Origin: Setomelanomma holmii
Taxonomy: Eukaryota > Ascomycota > Dothideomycetes > Pleosporales > Phaeosphaeriaceae
Reading direction: 5' to 3'
DNA length: 64,000 nt
Assembly: GCA_010015745.1 (NCBI GenBank)
Contig: ML978182.1
Span: 124,001 to 188,000, forward strand
The position numbers and the translations under genes are program-made. The notes beneath the pieces were generated by a model. The model had not been told where the DNA came from and searched no databases. It saw only the letters and a program-made list of their open reading frames with translations. This document shows positions 22,201 to 31,616 of the stretch, piece after piece (position 1 is the first letter of the stretch; every line of letters begins with the position of its first letter).

Positions 22201-23384
22201 TTCTCGTCCCTCATCCAGAACTCGCGGTCCAGAATCTTTCTGCGCATCTGCGAGAAGGCATTCGTGGGCACCCTACTAATGGCAGGCCTCGCGTGCGTTT
22301 GCCGCTGTATCTCTTCGATGGGTGCGACTGCAGGTGTGCGTACGGTGGAGGAAGTCACAACGGAGCTCAATCCGTCAGAGGACGGCGCTCTTGAAGGACG
22401 AAATCCAGGCAGATGTGAAGGGCCCACCTTGAGTAGCGGTGGCCGCTGCGGCTCTGGCGCGACAACGGGTGTTCGTGCGTTGCTGGTGACACGTGGGAGC
22501 TCAACCTTCTCAGTACGGTTGTCAGTTTGTTCTCTTGCCCTGCTCAGAGCGGACTGAGCCGGCTGATGTTGGCTTTCGGCCCGAGTGTTGACCTTGCTCA
22601 AGCTTTCGCGGGGCGGTTCAGACGGGACCTTGAAGCTGGTAGGGTCTTTCTTCACATCGTCGCCCTCTACAAGCACCAAGTCGTCTTCGGTCGTGTCACT
22701 CTCTTGACCTGCAAGATCGAGATCGCCGTGTCGCTCGCGGAACGACTTGCCAGGCTGAAAGCGAGGTGAGTGTGTGGTCTGCGTGCCATTTTTGGGCATG
22801 TCATAGTTGGCGCTGCTCTGCACCTTGGAGTGAGTGCTGGTGGGGCTCTGTGCAAACGGCTCCTCTTCCCTCAGGCTTCTGCCTGGCTCGATACTCGCAG
22901 CCAGGGACGGTCGTGATCTCGCAGTAGCTACTGAAGTCTTGGAGGCATTCAGTGACAGTTTACTAGACAGTGTGGCAGTTGACGTGTTCGAGTCTCGTGA
23001 GGGAGGTAGGGCATCGGGAAAGGATGCGGTAGAGGGAGACTGCAGCCTCGACGACGGCATCGAGACGAATACGGGCGACGACACAGATGTTCCTCCAGGG
23101 CTACGTATGACGGGGCCCACCTTGGTGACTACCTTGCTCGTTCCTGCAGCTCCACCATCAGCGCCCTCGCCCAACTGGTCTTTGACGCCGCCCACCGATG
23201 CCCTGATGCGGCTATACAGGCCACTCAGGCCGCTCTGAACCAGCTCTATGCCCTTCGGTTCCTCATCGGCTGGTGCTGGCGGCGCGGTCAGATCGTCGAA
23301 GGTTGTGAGGGTGTCGGTGCGCGATGCCGTGGCATGCATCTGGTGGAGCGCATCATGCAGCGACGCATGTGCAGTACCCGCCAT
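16206..23384 (-). CDS. FAB1: 1-phosphatidylinositol-3-phosphate 5-kinase
   Basis: A single uninterrupted frame of 2392 codons. The enzyme makes PI(3,5)P2 on endosome and vacuole membranes. Domains in order: a disordered Ser/Pro N-terminus; a FYVE zinc finger at about residues 390-455 (CFNCGDTFTTWRRKHHCRTC with paired cysteines, binding PI3P); a TCP-1/Cpn60-like domain at about 770-950 with the Fab1-specific cysteine-rich segment after it; a long disordered acidic middle; and the PIP kinase domain from about 2040 to 2330. The kinase domain includes GGKSKSIFLKTLDERFILK, RRYDLKGS and MDYSLMAG, followed by the activation-type segment IVGIIDCIRTYTWDKK. The length is close to that of yeast Fab1. 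The absence of introns over 7.2 kb is notable beside intron-bearing neighbours. The short basic C-terminal tail after the kinase domain looks disordered. Confidence 0.96.
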   Translation of the reverse strand: MAGTAHASLHDALHQMHATASRTDTLTTFDDLTAPPAPADEEPKGIELVQSGLSGLYSRIRASVGGVKDQLGEGADGGAAGTSKVVTKVGPVIRSPGGTSVSSPVFVSMPSSRLQSPSTASFPDALPPSRDSNTSTATLSSKLSLNASKTSVATARSRPSLAASIEPGRSLREEEPFAQSPTSTHSKVQSSANYDMPKNGTQTTHSPRFQPGKSFRERHGDLDLAGQESDTTEDDLVLVEGDDVKKDPTSFKVPSEPPRESLSKVNTRAESQHQPAQSALSRAREQTDNRTEKVELPRVTSNARTPVVAPEPQRPPLLKVGPSHLPGFRPSRAPSSDGLSSVVTSSTVRTPAVAPIEEIQRQTHARPAISRVPTNAFSQMRRKILDREFWMRDENAKDCFNCGDTFTTWRRKHHCRTCGQIFDSKCTSIISGKLFGQANSIKVCKPCEAIIYGHDDDSSDYTDEGDQASMYEHGEPDGDFDDDVVEPMESDHTKIGTPTISIPMSRKTGSDKKRRSHVIEVGPQTLARPSSSRSLRSLGGRPRSSSHKRHPSRHQHMRNVKHDDRAPFHQYLDNTRQPSLPAFHHDNIIDPDLAPFMSDEGSSEEEHASLFATLRNDAVESANMESERSALGGILAAIRKGKQRTGERSVASGGHARDTDNISITSRQAHRTTRRRNLSVSSINPRPSPRRSKSNSLLRPFTAGFGASAPPSQPGTPQLHPSPSPTLPGVKITRSASMQMQGGNTHRVELNQASLEHARKLLRQMLYDAGVHHVSSWDKALIPILRQCTDDVKPNVDRGDDIDIRHYIKLKKIPGGRPRDTAYVSGVVFSKNVALRSMPRSIPHPRIGIITFAIEYARHQTHFMSLEPVIAQEREYLRNLVSRIAALQPHVLLVQRNVSGLALEFLEQEGIAVVFNVKAAVLNAVARCTQSRMITSVDKLAIDPAQLGRCRSFDVKTYVHNKIKKSYVFLSGCEPDLGCTIVLRGAENEELVKLKRVTEFMSYVVYNLRLETCLMRDEFVDTPTTSSTGTLASSQGEDNQAKEVETKSPDPATAVKTDRVDAPGSGLDVHPDDAAPSYYSDMVEDHRTKILSSSPFVKFMQPYLLEQARKFERQLSHLKKLKTQYDTNEEEKSEDLEQDFELVRPEMVHTVVQKASKQVREFLSAVHASEYDRALHQYNTQKRQWETYLSGSTDIYDPFSHQKIAVLYSVVNTSTSTPCIGPEIICLGFYQEHDYDDGFTPDCTLGQYIEDLCSSANVVCEVDGCNRKMLEHSRQYVHGEAQMSIIVQKQPPKIKGMYNTILMWSQCRICGQETQTIPMSEWSWRYSFAKYLELTFWSTQLHPRADLCSHDIHKDHIRYFGYNNVALRIQYDHVRLYDIAVPRPLVTWKVDSDLKLKNDQYSKIEERLDCFMNSVLERIHDIHPDSVIPEKVELCRKEVDRLLKRANEEHAWMQSKLQDKYLNSKYYEIIPMNRAIRAIQEKAIAWDDTFSDFEQHFFPSEKDIRRLATLQLRKFFLERDESTSSLTSVEEGAESGAEELEMEQKDGAILSPMPSSISREKAHNMLTSVVHEEHANGGKTEEQGPNTPEDDTPSQFGTPSDLPIHTSREVIERDDVRHLDLALSSNFPDIPATDEQLPKTPTLAAEVSQFDQGSPTPTGAPKINPIDQSLADAIDNMPSSPSPPSATNPPPESKIPRLADTSRRDTQARPAPLTRTQSQPGNITKQNTPSIGSMIPTTSFNAPKPVMSESMRAIERMTERLGMGSTKQTRSSRIPRSIPFKQSTKVSRLAEHFEQLSREFQNQRMRERRADRSRQIRAYPLASSKPIVEVYRDVHEAVQEHNVSDEDMQPGSPPRASFDNSTLGDSTLTETTGPTTQSQSPVEERHAHDPTCETGEAPTTPTHPPSVSDTDNDISDTEITPEDIPLPDSIASSQLMNLSDSQLESSLELPKHEKTTLLKMLTNFWSERSSSGWTPLDYPFTTMEHVWEDSDIIVREDEPSSIIALALSSPDYLNKLQSFRDDPRASKEGFEDLETVDDSIERNLLHEVNSNIRYSFTNRGVKAQCKIFFAQSFDALRRKCGVADRFVESLSRCAKWDSKGGKSKSIFLKTLDERFILKSLSPVEVQAFFRFAPNYFNFTHQNLFKSLPSVIAKMFGLFQVQIKTPNGRDFDWYMLVMENLFYDRNPNRRYDLKGSMRNRKIQSTGERDEVLLDENLVDIIYSETPIFVREHTKKILKASVWNDTLFLSQNNVMDYSLMAGFDDTNREIIVGIIDCIRTYTWDKKLESWIKDRGKNKPTITSPKDYRMRFRVAMEKYILQAPNCWHQFSGRIVGQGVERRRHVMEGAGADGGRERGHRRNTSGSSLRGGEASMVRRRGDKTVHEMEGDEGVRR

Positions 23385-23999
23385 GGCCGCTGTTCGGGGT
23401 CTGGGGTGCGTCTATGTGCAAGCGAGGGCGTCGTGAGACGTGGCAGGGTGGGTTTGGCTGCGGGAGGGCGTCCAGCGGCGGACAGCGAGGAGCAGCATCA
23501 GGCTTCGGCAGGTGGACAGAAGATGTAGGCGGATTCAAGATTCGTCACGGCAGTAGTAGAGACTATTCGTCAGCGAGGCAGGAATAGGATTACGTGTGCC
23601 ATCTTGACTTGTAAAGAAAGACTAGGCAACGGCGGTCGTCAGGTCTGACACAAGTGTACCGCTCGTTAGTGTCCTCGTGGGTCTGGAGTGAATGGCTGGC
23701 CGAGACGATGACGCGCATTGATCCCTTGCCAAGCGCGGAAGTCCTCAGGCGCTCCGCCCCGCTGCCCGTCGCCCACTGCCCGTTGCCGCCCACAGCCTCG
23801 CGCAAACGCCGGGGATCGTTGGGGCTGCATAGGCAGAAGTGTACTCTTGAATGAGCTACACGCTTGTGTCCAACTCTCCAGATGTTGTGTTATCTGTTCT
23901 GAGTCACATGTCCCTCTGCGTGCACATTGGCTGTTCGAAGACCCATGAGCTAAGACGCGTCGGCGGCGCGTCTCCCACAACCGAGCCTGCAGGCCTTCC
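23385..23999. other. Divergent promoter region
   Basis: FAB1 reads left and the TPP1-like gene reads right from this 615-base gap, so it should contain both promoters. Short open frames on both strands overlap one another and have no domain content. No TATA box stands out. Confidence 0.5.
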
Positions 24000-26900
24000 A
24001 TGGCCAGTTACCTCACTGCCTGGCTTGAGGAGACATTTGCGACCCAACTGCTGCTGGGTAACGACTGGCTGCAGCTGAGGAGCGAGCAGAAGGGCAAGAG
24101 AGTCAAGCCCGACCCTGAGCAAGCCTGGAGAGGGTTGTATCACGACAACGGCTCGTGCCTTGATATCACCAACGAAATTCACCCAGAGCACGATAGTTGT
24201 CTGCGAGTAATTCAGGCATGGATAAATGACGGAGTTCTATAACGCTCACATTCTGACCACATGACAGCTATCACCTTTTGTGCTTACCGACGGCCAGACG
24301 CAAGTGCATCCCCACATCGCGCCTGAGTGTCAACAGCACTTTCCTCCTGCGTCTGAATTCAGACTCGACGCGGTACTTGCAGTACGCAAATATTCTATCC
24401 GATATACCTCTTACGGCCCACCTCCAGATAAGTTGCGATTCATCCTCCACGCTTTCGATTGGCTGGGCGATTTCTCTCGAAGCTCGCAAGAATTGGGTTG
24501 TGAGGGATTGAAGCCGCTTTGGTCTGAGGACATTTTGGATATCCTGCGACAGCTACACAATACCCGCGCGCAAGAGGATCGCAGATGCCTGGGCTCGGAC
24601 CCAAGCGTCGACGAGGCAGCCAGCAGGACATCGACAGTCATGGGCAACACAGATGACGGCGAAAGCCAGTTCAACATGCAATATGCTTTCGGCACACAAA
24701 TGGTCCACCCGGTGCGATCGCGGCCATCACAAGACGATCCCAAGCTCTTGGGCACGAGACGACTCGAGCCTGTGCTGGCAGGCAATACACAGAGGGAGGA
24801 AATACGACCAAGAGCAGTCAACTCGACTGCCCAGCTATTGGGTCTCTTGAACAAGACAAGCATACCCAGCACCCAAGATGCCACAAAAATACTCGCAGCA
24901 GGAAGAGGAAGTGCGACCCCCAAAGTGCTGGACAAGCTACAAAGGACTGAGCAGCCTTCAGGCGATCATTTGTCAACCCAATTGCCGGTCACCGCACGTC
25001 GACAGCCAACGCAAACACAAAGTATGGACAGAGATGTCGCACCAACTTCACCCAAGCCAGTTCAAGGCACGAAGCGAGTGAGAGAAGTTTATGCCGCTTC
25101 GCCGAGAGCTGATAATACCACGACAGAGCCAGCTAGCTATGTTACTGCGCCAGAGGAAACTCACGGAGACAGGTTGCAGAGACTCGCGTCGGAATGCTCC
25201 TGGATGAGAGACTTTGAATTCTCGCGCGAGTCTCTGAGCGTTCCATATAATCAAGTGTCGATACTGCAGAGCGACGACAGTTGGCATAAGCCTCTGGTTG
25301 GGAAAAGATTCCCAGATGGCAATATTCCCATATCGATTCTTACCATGTTTCAGAGGCTGGCTGATGAGACTGCGGCAATGGAGGCTCAGCCGGACTCCGA
25401 TGATGAAATGGACGAAGACCCCTCGCCGAAGGATCCATCTCCGGGGTCACCGTCTCAGCCGACCCAAAACGATGAGACACTGACACAAGTCTCGTGGTCA
25501 CCTTCACCCGAGCCGCCAGAAATGCCAAGTCGTCCGAATCAGGGACTACCACCAGACTCAAGCTTTGACATTCTAGAAGCCGTCCTCGAACACACTGAGC
25601 AGGAAGTGCTTGCTCCTCCGATCAAACACAACATTGTCGTCACCACTTTGTCAAATCGAAAAGAGCGAAGCGTCCCGCCTTGGTCGCCCCCAGTTGAACC
25701 GGACTACGACGAAATTCAAGAAGCCGCAGTATATGAGGACGATATGGAGATGGAAGAGTTTGTACCACAAGGACTCGGAGACGATGACATAGTGGGGGCT
25801 AGCAAACCACAACTTGACCGTGCAGTGCCCCTATCACCTCCGCCAATGTCCATCGTGCAGGTGAAAGAAACACCTTACGTCAGGGGCAAAAGCAAGCAAC
25901 CAGTAGGGGAGGACACGTCACCGCGGCCACCAAAGGATAGCTCGAGTGGCACTTCGAAGGAAAACTCGTCCACATCTATCATATTTGGAACTTACAAGGA
26001 TGGCACATCCTCCGCTTTGGCTGCTGATGATATTCACCGAAGAGCGAATGATGCTACTATGATCAACCAGACTTTGCACTCGTTGGAACAAGCACGACCA
26101 GAATCAGGCCATGCGCGAATTTCCAGCAGATACGAGGTACTAACGACTTTAGACGAGATGAGCGCTTCGATTAAGTCGATCATCGTGCCCAAGGACCTTC
26201 AACAAAGCCAAATGCAGCAGCCGACTGTCAAGAGCCCCATCGTGGAGAAAGACAAGATACGTTCGTCGCCGCAGCCTTCGACTGTGGAGGCTTCGGAGCA
26301 AAAGACTACTACAAGCACCGTGAACGTGTCCGCTTCCCCCGAAGCAAAGCATCATCTCGCCGTTCAGGGAGAGACCATTTCTACCAAGATTCCGTTATTG
26401 CCCTCGGGAAGCATCAAGCGCAAGCTCGAAAATTCGCCGTCGAAGAAAAGCAGTCGACATTCGAAAAGAAGGGAGCTCAAGATTGTCAGTTTTGGAGATG
26501 CTTCGCCATCTCCGACAGATCCAATGTCTGCACTGCGCCAGCACCGCGAAGTGTCGCTGCGGAAATTTCGTGAGGAGCGCAAGTCGAGCACAAGTTTCGA
26601 GAGCCCTCATGTGTCTGCTGCCAGATCTACCGAGACCACGGAGGACGACGCGATGGAGCTCGAATCACCCACGGTGCATAGGAGCAATGAATCAGGGTGG
26701 TCGGTGTCCCCCAGACACAGCAGTCTTTACGAGGCGCCTGCTCCAGCCGGGCAAGTTCAGCATACTGTGACCGTTACTCAATCCGCCCAGGCTCCCTCCC
26801 AAGGCGCACAGATTCAGATTGAGAACACAGCACCAATTGACACCCAGCATACCTCGGCTGACGAGCCGCGACGAACGCTTGCATCGGATGCGGAACCACA

Positions 26901-27813
26901 CACTGTTTTCGAAACATTCAAGGCAACATACCCTGAGTACACTGGAGACAAGAAGCACTTTCAGGGTCAATGCTTGCAGATGATCAAGCTCGACCAGGAG
27001 GACAAGATGGTGCCGAAATGGCAATGGGATGATTATATCGTTCGAAACAGATCCGACTACAAAGACTATGCATTAGATTGTATAGATCGAGGAGAAGATG
27101 CGATTCCCTATCACCGATTCTACAAGGATACTATCCGTGACACGCTTTATCGAAAAGGCGTTATCGAGACTAGAGCTACCCTGCTGAAGGCTCTGGAGCA
27201 GTTCGGTATTCAGCCCCCAGCATCTGCAAGTGTGCCGTCCCTGGGCCCTAAGGTCATTGAGGAGCACAAGCACATTCCACTCAAGGAGAAGCGTTCGAGA
27301 ATATCCTTGCCAGGCGCATTCAATGAGCCCAAGCCTGCGGCGAAGCACCAAGTCAATGGGAAGAATGCTGATCGGCCTCGCCATTCGCTTCCAGTAAGCT
27401 CTCAAGCGCCTCGTCAGATACCACTCCAGAGCGTGCTCAATCCCCAGGTTCGCACGCCAGCGCCATCTGCATCCAAGGACGTACCGAAAGGCAGTCGCGC
27501 TTCGAAGCCCAACCTTCTTTCCCGCTTGTCTCTCGACGGTGCCTCGTCTCCTCGTACATCAAAGAACGACGACACCACAGAAGGTGCCAGCGATCCTTTC
27601 CGGAACTTCTACTTTGCATACCAGCGCACGACCTCGTTGACTGGAAGCACCAAAGTGAGTCGCAGACCAAGTGGTGAAGGGCCTCGAAAGAGCTAAGGAT
27701 GCGAATAGGTCGACCCACGACTGCCGTGGCCCAAGAATCTTGCGGTGCGACCGTCTATTGCCGATGCGCCGAAGAAAAATGTCGATGTCTTGAAGTGGAA
27801 GGATGAGCTGTGA
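24000..27813 (+). CDS. TPP1/Est3-like shelterin candidate
   Basis: Three exons: 24000 to 24206 or 24233, then 24268-27654, then 27709-27813. The final 54-nt intron lets the protein end in PKKNVDVLKWKDEL. The total is about 1232-1241 residues. The N-terminal 150 residues (MASYLTAWLEETF..., CLRVIQAW..., VLTDGQTQVHPHIAPECQQHF) look like the TPP1/Est3 OB-fold, in which a sequence like LSDG/LTDG starts the second strand. A long disordered acidic, Ser/Pro-rich middle follows. The C-terminal block has FKATYPEYTGDKKHFQG and KWQWDDYIVRNRSDYKDY, as in Pezizomycotina telomere-protein homologues known to me. The role inferred is bridging telomere-end binding proteins and recruiting telomerase in the nucleus. 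The family assignment is from pattern recall and needs a profile search. The first intron is ambiguous (61 or 34 nt). Confidence 0.6.
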
Positions 27814-29243
27814 TGGTTGCTTGCATGCATTTTGGTGTTGCTGGGTTGGATCACATCAGGCGTCGGAAGACTTTGCTTAGGTTTGCTTATGATACCCAGA
27901 AGAAAGGTAGGATGAAGACGATGCAAAAGCGCGATATGTGCGAGGACAATTTGATGATTTTTATTATCTTCAGTTCGACTGCATGATTCATGGCAAGGTT
28001 CGTGTACGCCTGCTACCGCACTTCTACATCGGATGCATAGAGCAAGTTTGTCCGTCCCAAAACCATGTGAACGACCCCGATAGTATGCCTCAATACGGTA
28101 CCACTCGTGTGCGAAGGTGCTTGAAATGCGCATCTGCGCACGAACGTTGTCCCGGGGGACTTGCTTACATGTCCTCGGGATATTTGCTGACGCTGACACG
28201 TCGCCACGTGAAGGGAGTTCGGCCTCGCGACAGCCTTGCGCGAGCGCTTACCACTGACCCCGCCATGCACCTTCCCCACCAGATGTCGCTGCGCCTTTCT
28301 CAACTCCATCAGCCCACCGCTTCTTTGCCTCCTCGCTCTTCCTTTCGTTGTTCTTCCTGTTATTATCTGCTCTCTAACCGCGTCTTTGTAATTTCAGTCC
28401 TGCGGTGTCCTTTCTTCGCGCCTCCCCAGGCATCCACGGCGCCAGCCCCCAACGCCCGTCCCAATCGAGCCAAACCGGTGACCAAACCGTTCACCTTCTA
28501 CGCAGTCCATCAATCCTCAATACAACCTGGGCGCGGCAAACGTCACTAGTTCAAGCGTCGGCTCAGTCAGCAAGCCGTGCTCATTGGCTCTCTCTTGAGC
28601 GCCTTGCATGCATTCCAGTCATCCGCATGTAACGTTCAGTGACTGACGCGGCTCTGTCTTTGCACAACAAGCTCCTTTGGTCTGTTTTCAACATGGTCGA
28701 GACCTGTCGTTATGGCTCTATACTTCCCCATTCCGTCGCGCCGGGTGTTTGAGGTGAGGAAGTGGCATGGCTGCCTGTTGCCTGATTCGTCGGTGCCTTA
28801 GAAACCGACCGGCGGAGGCATAGCCACGCGTGAATCATCGCGTCCGCGCACAGTGACTCGCTGCGCGCGCAGGCAGCGTTCTAGGAGGTCTCCGGTGATG
28901 ATGGAGGAATACAGTGAGTAGGTATTGCTGGGTAGGTGGCGGCCTCAGGACGGCCTTCGCTGCCTGGTATAAATGTTTTGTGTAGGTTGAGTTGTTGCTT
29001 TTCTTCTTCACAGTCACTATCAGTTCAAGTCATATCTTATACTCTACAGTCATAATAGCTGTCACCTGGCGTCATTTCAGTCAACCATCCCGTTTGGTAT
29101 CGCCCTTTCTTTTCGATCAAACATCACATTATCCAAACACAGCAATCATCGCCGCGAAGCATACACCACCAACTGCCTCCTACCAATACGGAACAACGCC
29201 TCCGATCTCAATCTTACCACACCACCAATCAACACCCGCTACC
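27814..29243. other. Intergenic and long leader, no other gene seen
   Basis: No recognisable coding sequence despite open frames at 27938-28549 on both strands. The right-hand part (from about 28970) is probably the 5' untranslated leader of the small protein gene at 29244, because a TATA box precedes it and the sequence turns C/A-rich. Confidence 0.5.
28968..28974 (+). promoter_or_regulatory. TATA box upstream of the small Ser/Gly/Tyr-rich gene
   Basis: TATAAAT lies 270 bases before the ATG at 29244. If used, it implies a leader of about 240 bases with pyrimidine- and A/C-rich composition, as in highly expressed fungal genes. Confidence 0.45.
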
Positions 29244-29518
29244 ATGTCGTCGAGCTCCTCTTACGCCCAACCAAAGGGCTACACTTCCCGTCCCTCAACC
29301 TCGTCGACCAGTACGTCTGCCTACCTTCCTCACAAATGACTCCAATCTAACGGACGCTAGCATCATCCACATCCACATCGAGCCTCTACGCACAATCGGG
29401 CTCCTCGTACCGCAGCAAGCGCTACGGCAGCAAACCACCTGTCATTCACAATGGAGGCGGCCAGACGAATGATCCGAACACGAGCAGCAGTGCGCCCAAT
29501 GGAGGCTACTATAATTAG
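29244..29518 (+). CDS. Small Ser/Gly/Tyr-rich protein
   Basis: Two exons (29244-29310 and 29361-29518) around a 50-nt intron with a CTAAC branch site give a 74-residue protein. It starts MSSSSSYAQPKGYTSRPSTS and ends SSSAPNGGYYN. It is low-complexity, with Ser, Tyr, Gly and a few Lys/Arg, no signal peptide, no cysteines and no membrane helix. The splice sites, upstream TATA box and a clean stop support a real gene. I do not recognise the family; the composition suggests an intrinsically disordered protein. A short ORF without the intron would end after 31 codons. Confidence 0.6.
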
Positions 29519-30400
29519 ATGGCGTTGGATATGTTGAGAGTGACTCAGCGAGAGAGTCTTGCATTGCCGGCGTAAGGACTCGGATATGGGTTGCATGGAC
29601 ACGGCGTTTTTTTACTTTGCTGGTGTAAGGTGGGCGTTTTGGCTTCGATGCCTGGTGTTACTCGAAATTTCTGGGGTTGCCGGGCGTGCGTGACGAGCGT
29701 TGAGGTTCCTCAGCTTTGCAGAGTTGAGCCTCCCCCATTGGTAGCTTCTGGCGTCTTTTCGGTGTTCTTTGGCGTCTTTCGTTATTAGATAGCGCATTCA
29801 ACCACAATCTATACTCTAGTTGTATCAATATTGTTCCTGATAATGAGTACCAATGAAGTGATGTTGAGACAAGGCGGGAGCGGAGTTGAAAGGTTGTAGA
29901 CTAATGCACTCCATTGGTGGGTCCCACTTCAGCCCTATGCAGGTCCGCTTTCCATGTGCGCCATACAGAGATGGTGGCTAGAGACATGATCAGCCTTAAA
30001 CGGGTGTTCTCGATCTCAAGCTAACGAAGAACCATATATCAACCCAGACTCCATGGGCTGAAGTAGTGCAAGTCACAGCCCAAACCCTAATCGTAAATCA
30101 CAGCCTTAAATGCCAGTACCACACTCAGGTGCCCAGAACATCAAACCACATAACACACAGCTGAGAGGCTCTGCCCATGTCCGGATCGATGACACAGAGT
30201 CTGAAAGTCGAAACCTTGTCCATAACTCCAACAGTCGTCTTTCTTGTCATTGCCACTCCATCAGAATGGTAAGCAATACTTCACCTCACCCCTCAGCTTC
30301 CAAGGCCTACAAGTCCCCTTAGACTTTAGACCGACGGAATGGGAGCCATCGACGCTTCCTGTCACGCCATTAGCAGAGACTCGATCATGCTTTTTTACAC
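29519..30400. other. Intergenic, no gene seen
   Basis: This gap holds the 3' flank of the small protein gene and the 3' flank of the MARVEL-like gene, which reads leftward into it. Open frames at 30110-30570 on the plus strand are short, overlapping and without domains. Those beyond about 30400 are antisense to the MARVEL-like gene. Confidence 0.5.
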
Positions 30401-30907
30401 TTACTCAGCCACCGGTGCCGCTGCAACCGGCTCCGTCACCTCAGCGCCCTTCCTCGCCCTCGCCCAGACCGCCAATCCCAACACAAAACTCACGCACCAC
30501 AGCGCCGCAGATAAAAAGGCAAATGTTTGCAATGCGCCCCACTGCCCACATACAGTCCCCCAAAACCTAACAGACCCCCAATTCCACCCGTTCCCACAAT
30601 GCGACCAGTCATTATACCAGTCCTACAGCACACCAAACGCAGCGACCCACGCCGCTGCGAAAAGCAGATCGACGCCCCAGTGCACGATGGACGCGGTGCT
30701 CGGGATGCTCCAGATGAGTACTAGGACGACGGATATGGCGACGATGACGGTAGTATAGATGAGGCGATTGACGGGGCCGTCGAGCGTGGCGGCGCGCGAG
30801 GGGGTGGTGTTGATTTGCAGGAGGTAGGATGCTATGCCGAGGGTTATGGCGGCGGAGAGGAATTGCGCGAGGCGGAGGAAGATGGAGAGGACACGCGGGA
30901 TGAGCAT
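30401..30907 (-). pseudogene. MARVEL-like four-helix membrane protein with internal TAG
   Basis: The frame from the ATG at 30907 encodes a four-helix protein of the fungal MARVEL type: helix 1 LAQFLSAAITLGIASYLL, helix 2 LIYTTVIVAISVVLVLIW, helix 3 VDLLFAAAWVAAFGVL. The frame then meets TAG at 30623-30625. The same frame continues without interruption through DWYNDWSHCGNGWNWGS, a cysteine- and tryptophan-containing loop typical of this family, helix 4 (FAFLSAALWCVSFVLGLAVW) and a basic tail to TAA at 30401-30403. Read through, it is 168 residues, the usual size. No GT-AG intron could remove the stop. So this is a gene with one nonsense codon at the end of helix 3. Recent pseudogenisation, an assembly error or readthrough are the options; the first two are most likely. 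Confidence 0.7.
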
Positions 30908-31244
30908 TGTGGTGATGGGGTTGTGAGTGCGGGAATGGCAGTGTGAATAATCAGGTAGCTCTCAAATACTTGAGTAAGGAAGGTATCGTGTGATGTGAGA
31001 AATGTTGCCGAAGAAGTGAAAGCGACGGTTTTGATGAGGGTTGAGTACAAAGCGCAGTCGAGGTGTGAGATCTTATGAGCTGGCTGAAGCAAACGCGAGA
31101 GAGGTCAACGCAAGCTCGAAGTTGAAGCAGCAACGTCAATGACAAACCTCCTTCGTGAGCGAGATTAGATGCTTCGAGAGCGGCTAGCCACGTATCTCTG
31201 TGCGATCGCAAATACTCAATTGGAAGTGAGCGTGGCATGAGTAT
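30908..31244. other. Upstream region of the MARVEL-like gene
   Basis: It presumably carries the promoter of the leftward MARVEL-like gene. The short minus-strand frames here (30844-31238) are Ser/Thr-rich and have no domain. Confidence 0.4.
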
Positions 31245-31616
31245 TTGTCTGCAGCCAGCATCTACGATTTGTCTTCAACTTGATCCCGACCTTCCCGATT
31301 AGGCAGAAGTTCAGAATTTGTAGATCGCTGTAGATCCCCCGCGGATTTTCTGCCGTGACTTTTGTATGTTGGAGAGTGTTAGTATGCTGAGGTACAACGA
31401 GAGGGACTTTGACCTCGCGAATGTCAAGCCCAACGAAATTATAGCTTCCGCAATCTGCTTTCATCTGAAGTTCAACTTTCCTAGATGTGCAGGCATTGAG
31501 AAGGTGTAGATCGCGGCAGATCCCCCGCGAACTTTCTGCCGTGAGTTTCGTGTACGTGAATCCGTCATAGATACATGGCGCTGAGGCACGACACGAGGTG
31601 CTTTGACCTTGAGGCA
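31245..31616. repeat. Two-copy decayed tandem repeat, unit about 186 bp
   Basis: Two diverged copies lie head to tail. The anchor AGATCCCCCGCG is at 31332 and again at 31518, an offset of 186. Both copies continue with TTTCTGCCGTGA and later CTTTGACC. On the minus strand a 138-codon frame spans both copies (31216-31632), with blocks TAENPRGIYSDLQIL and TAESSRGICRDLHLL aligning. Another aligned block (KVPLVVPQ versus KAPRVVPQ) sits in different frames, so at least one indel separates the copies. The repeat may be what is left of a repeat-containing gene. I do not recognise the unit, and I do not call the frame a live gene. Confidence 0.6.

Noticed and set aside
28013..28549. Overlapping frames after the TPP1-like gene
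   Set aside because: No domain, codon signal or splice pattern; both strands are equally open.
30401..30907. TAG used as a sense codon
   Set aside because: Several intact genes in the window end normally at TAG, so a changed genetic code is not credible.
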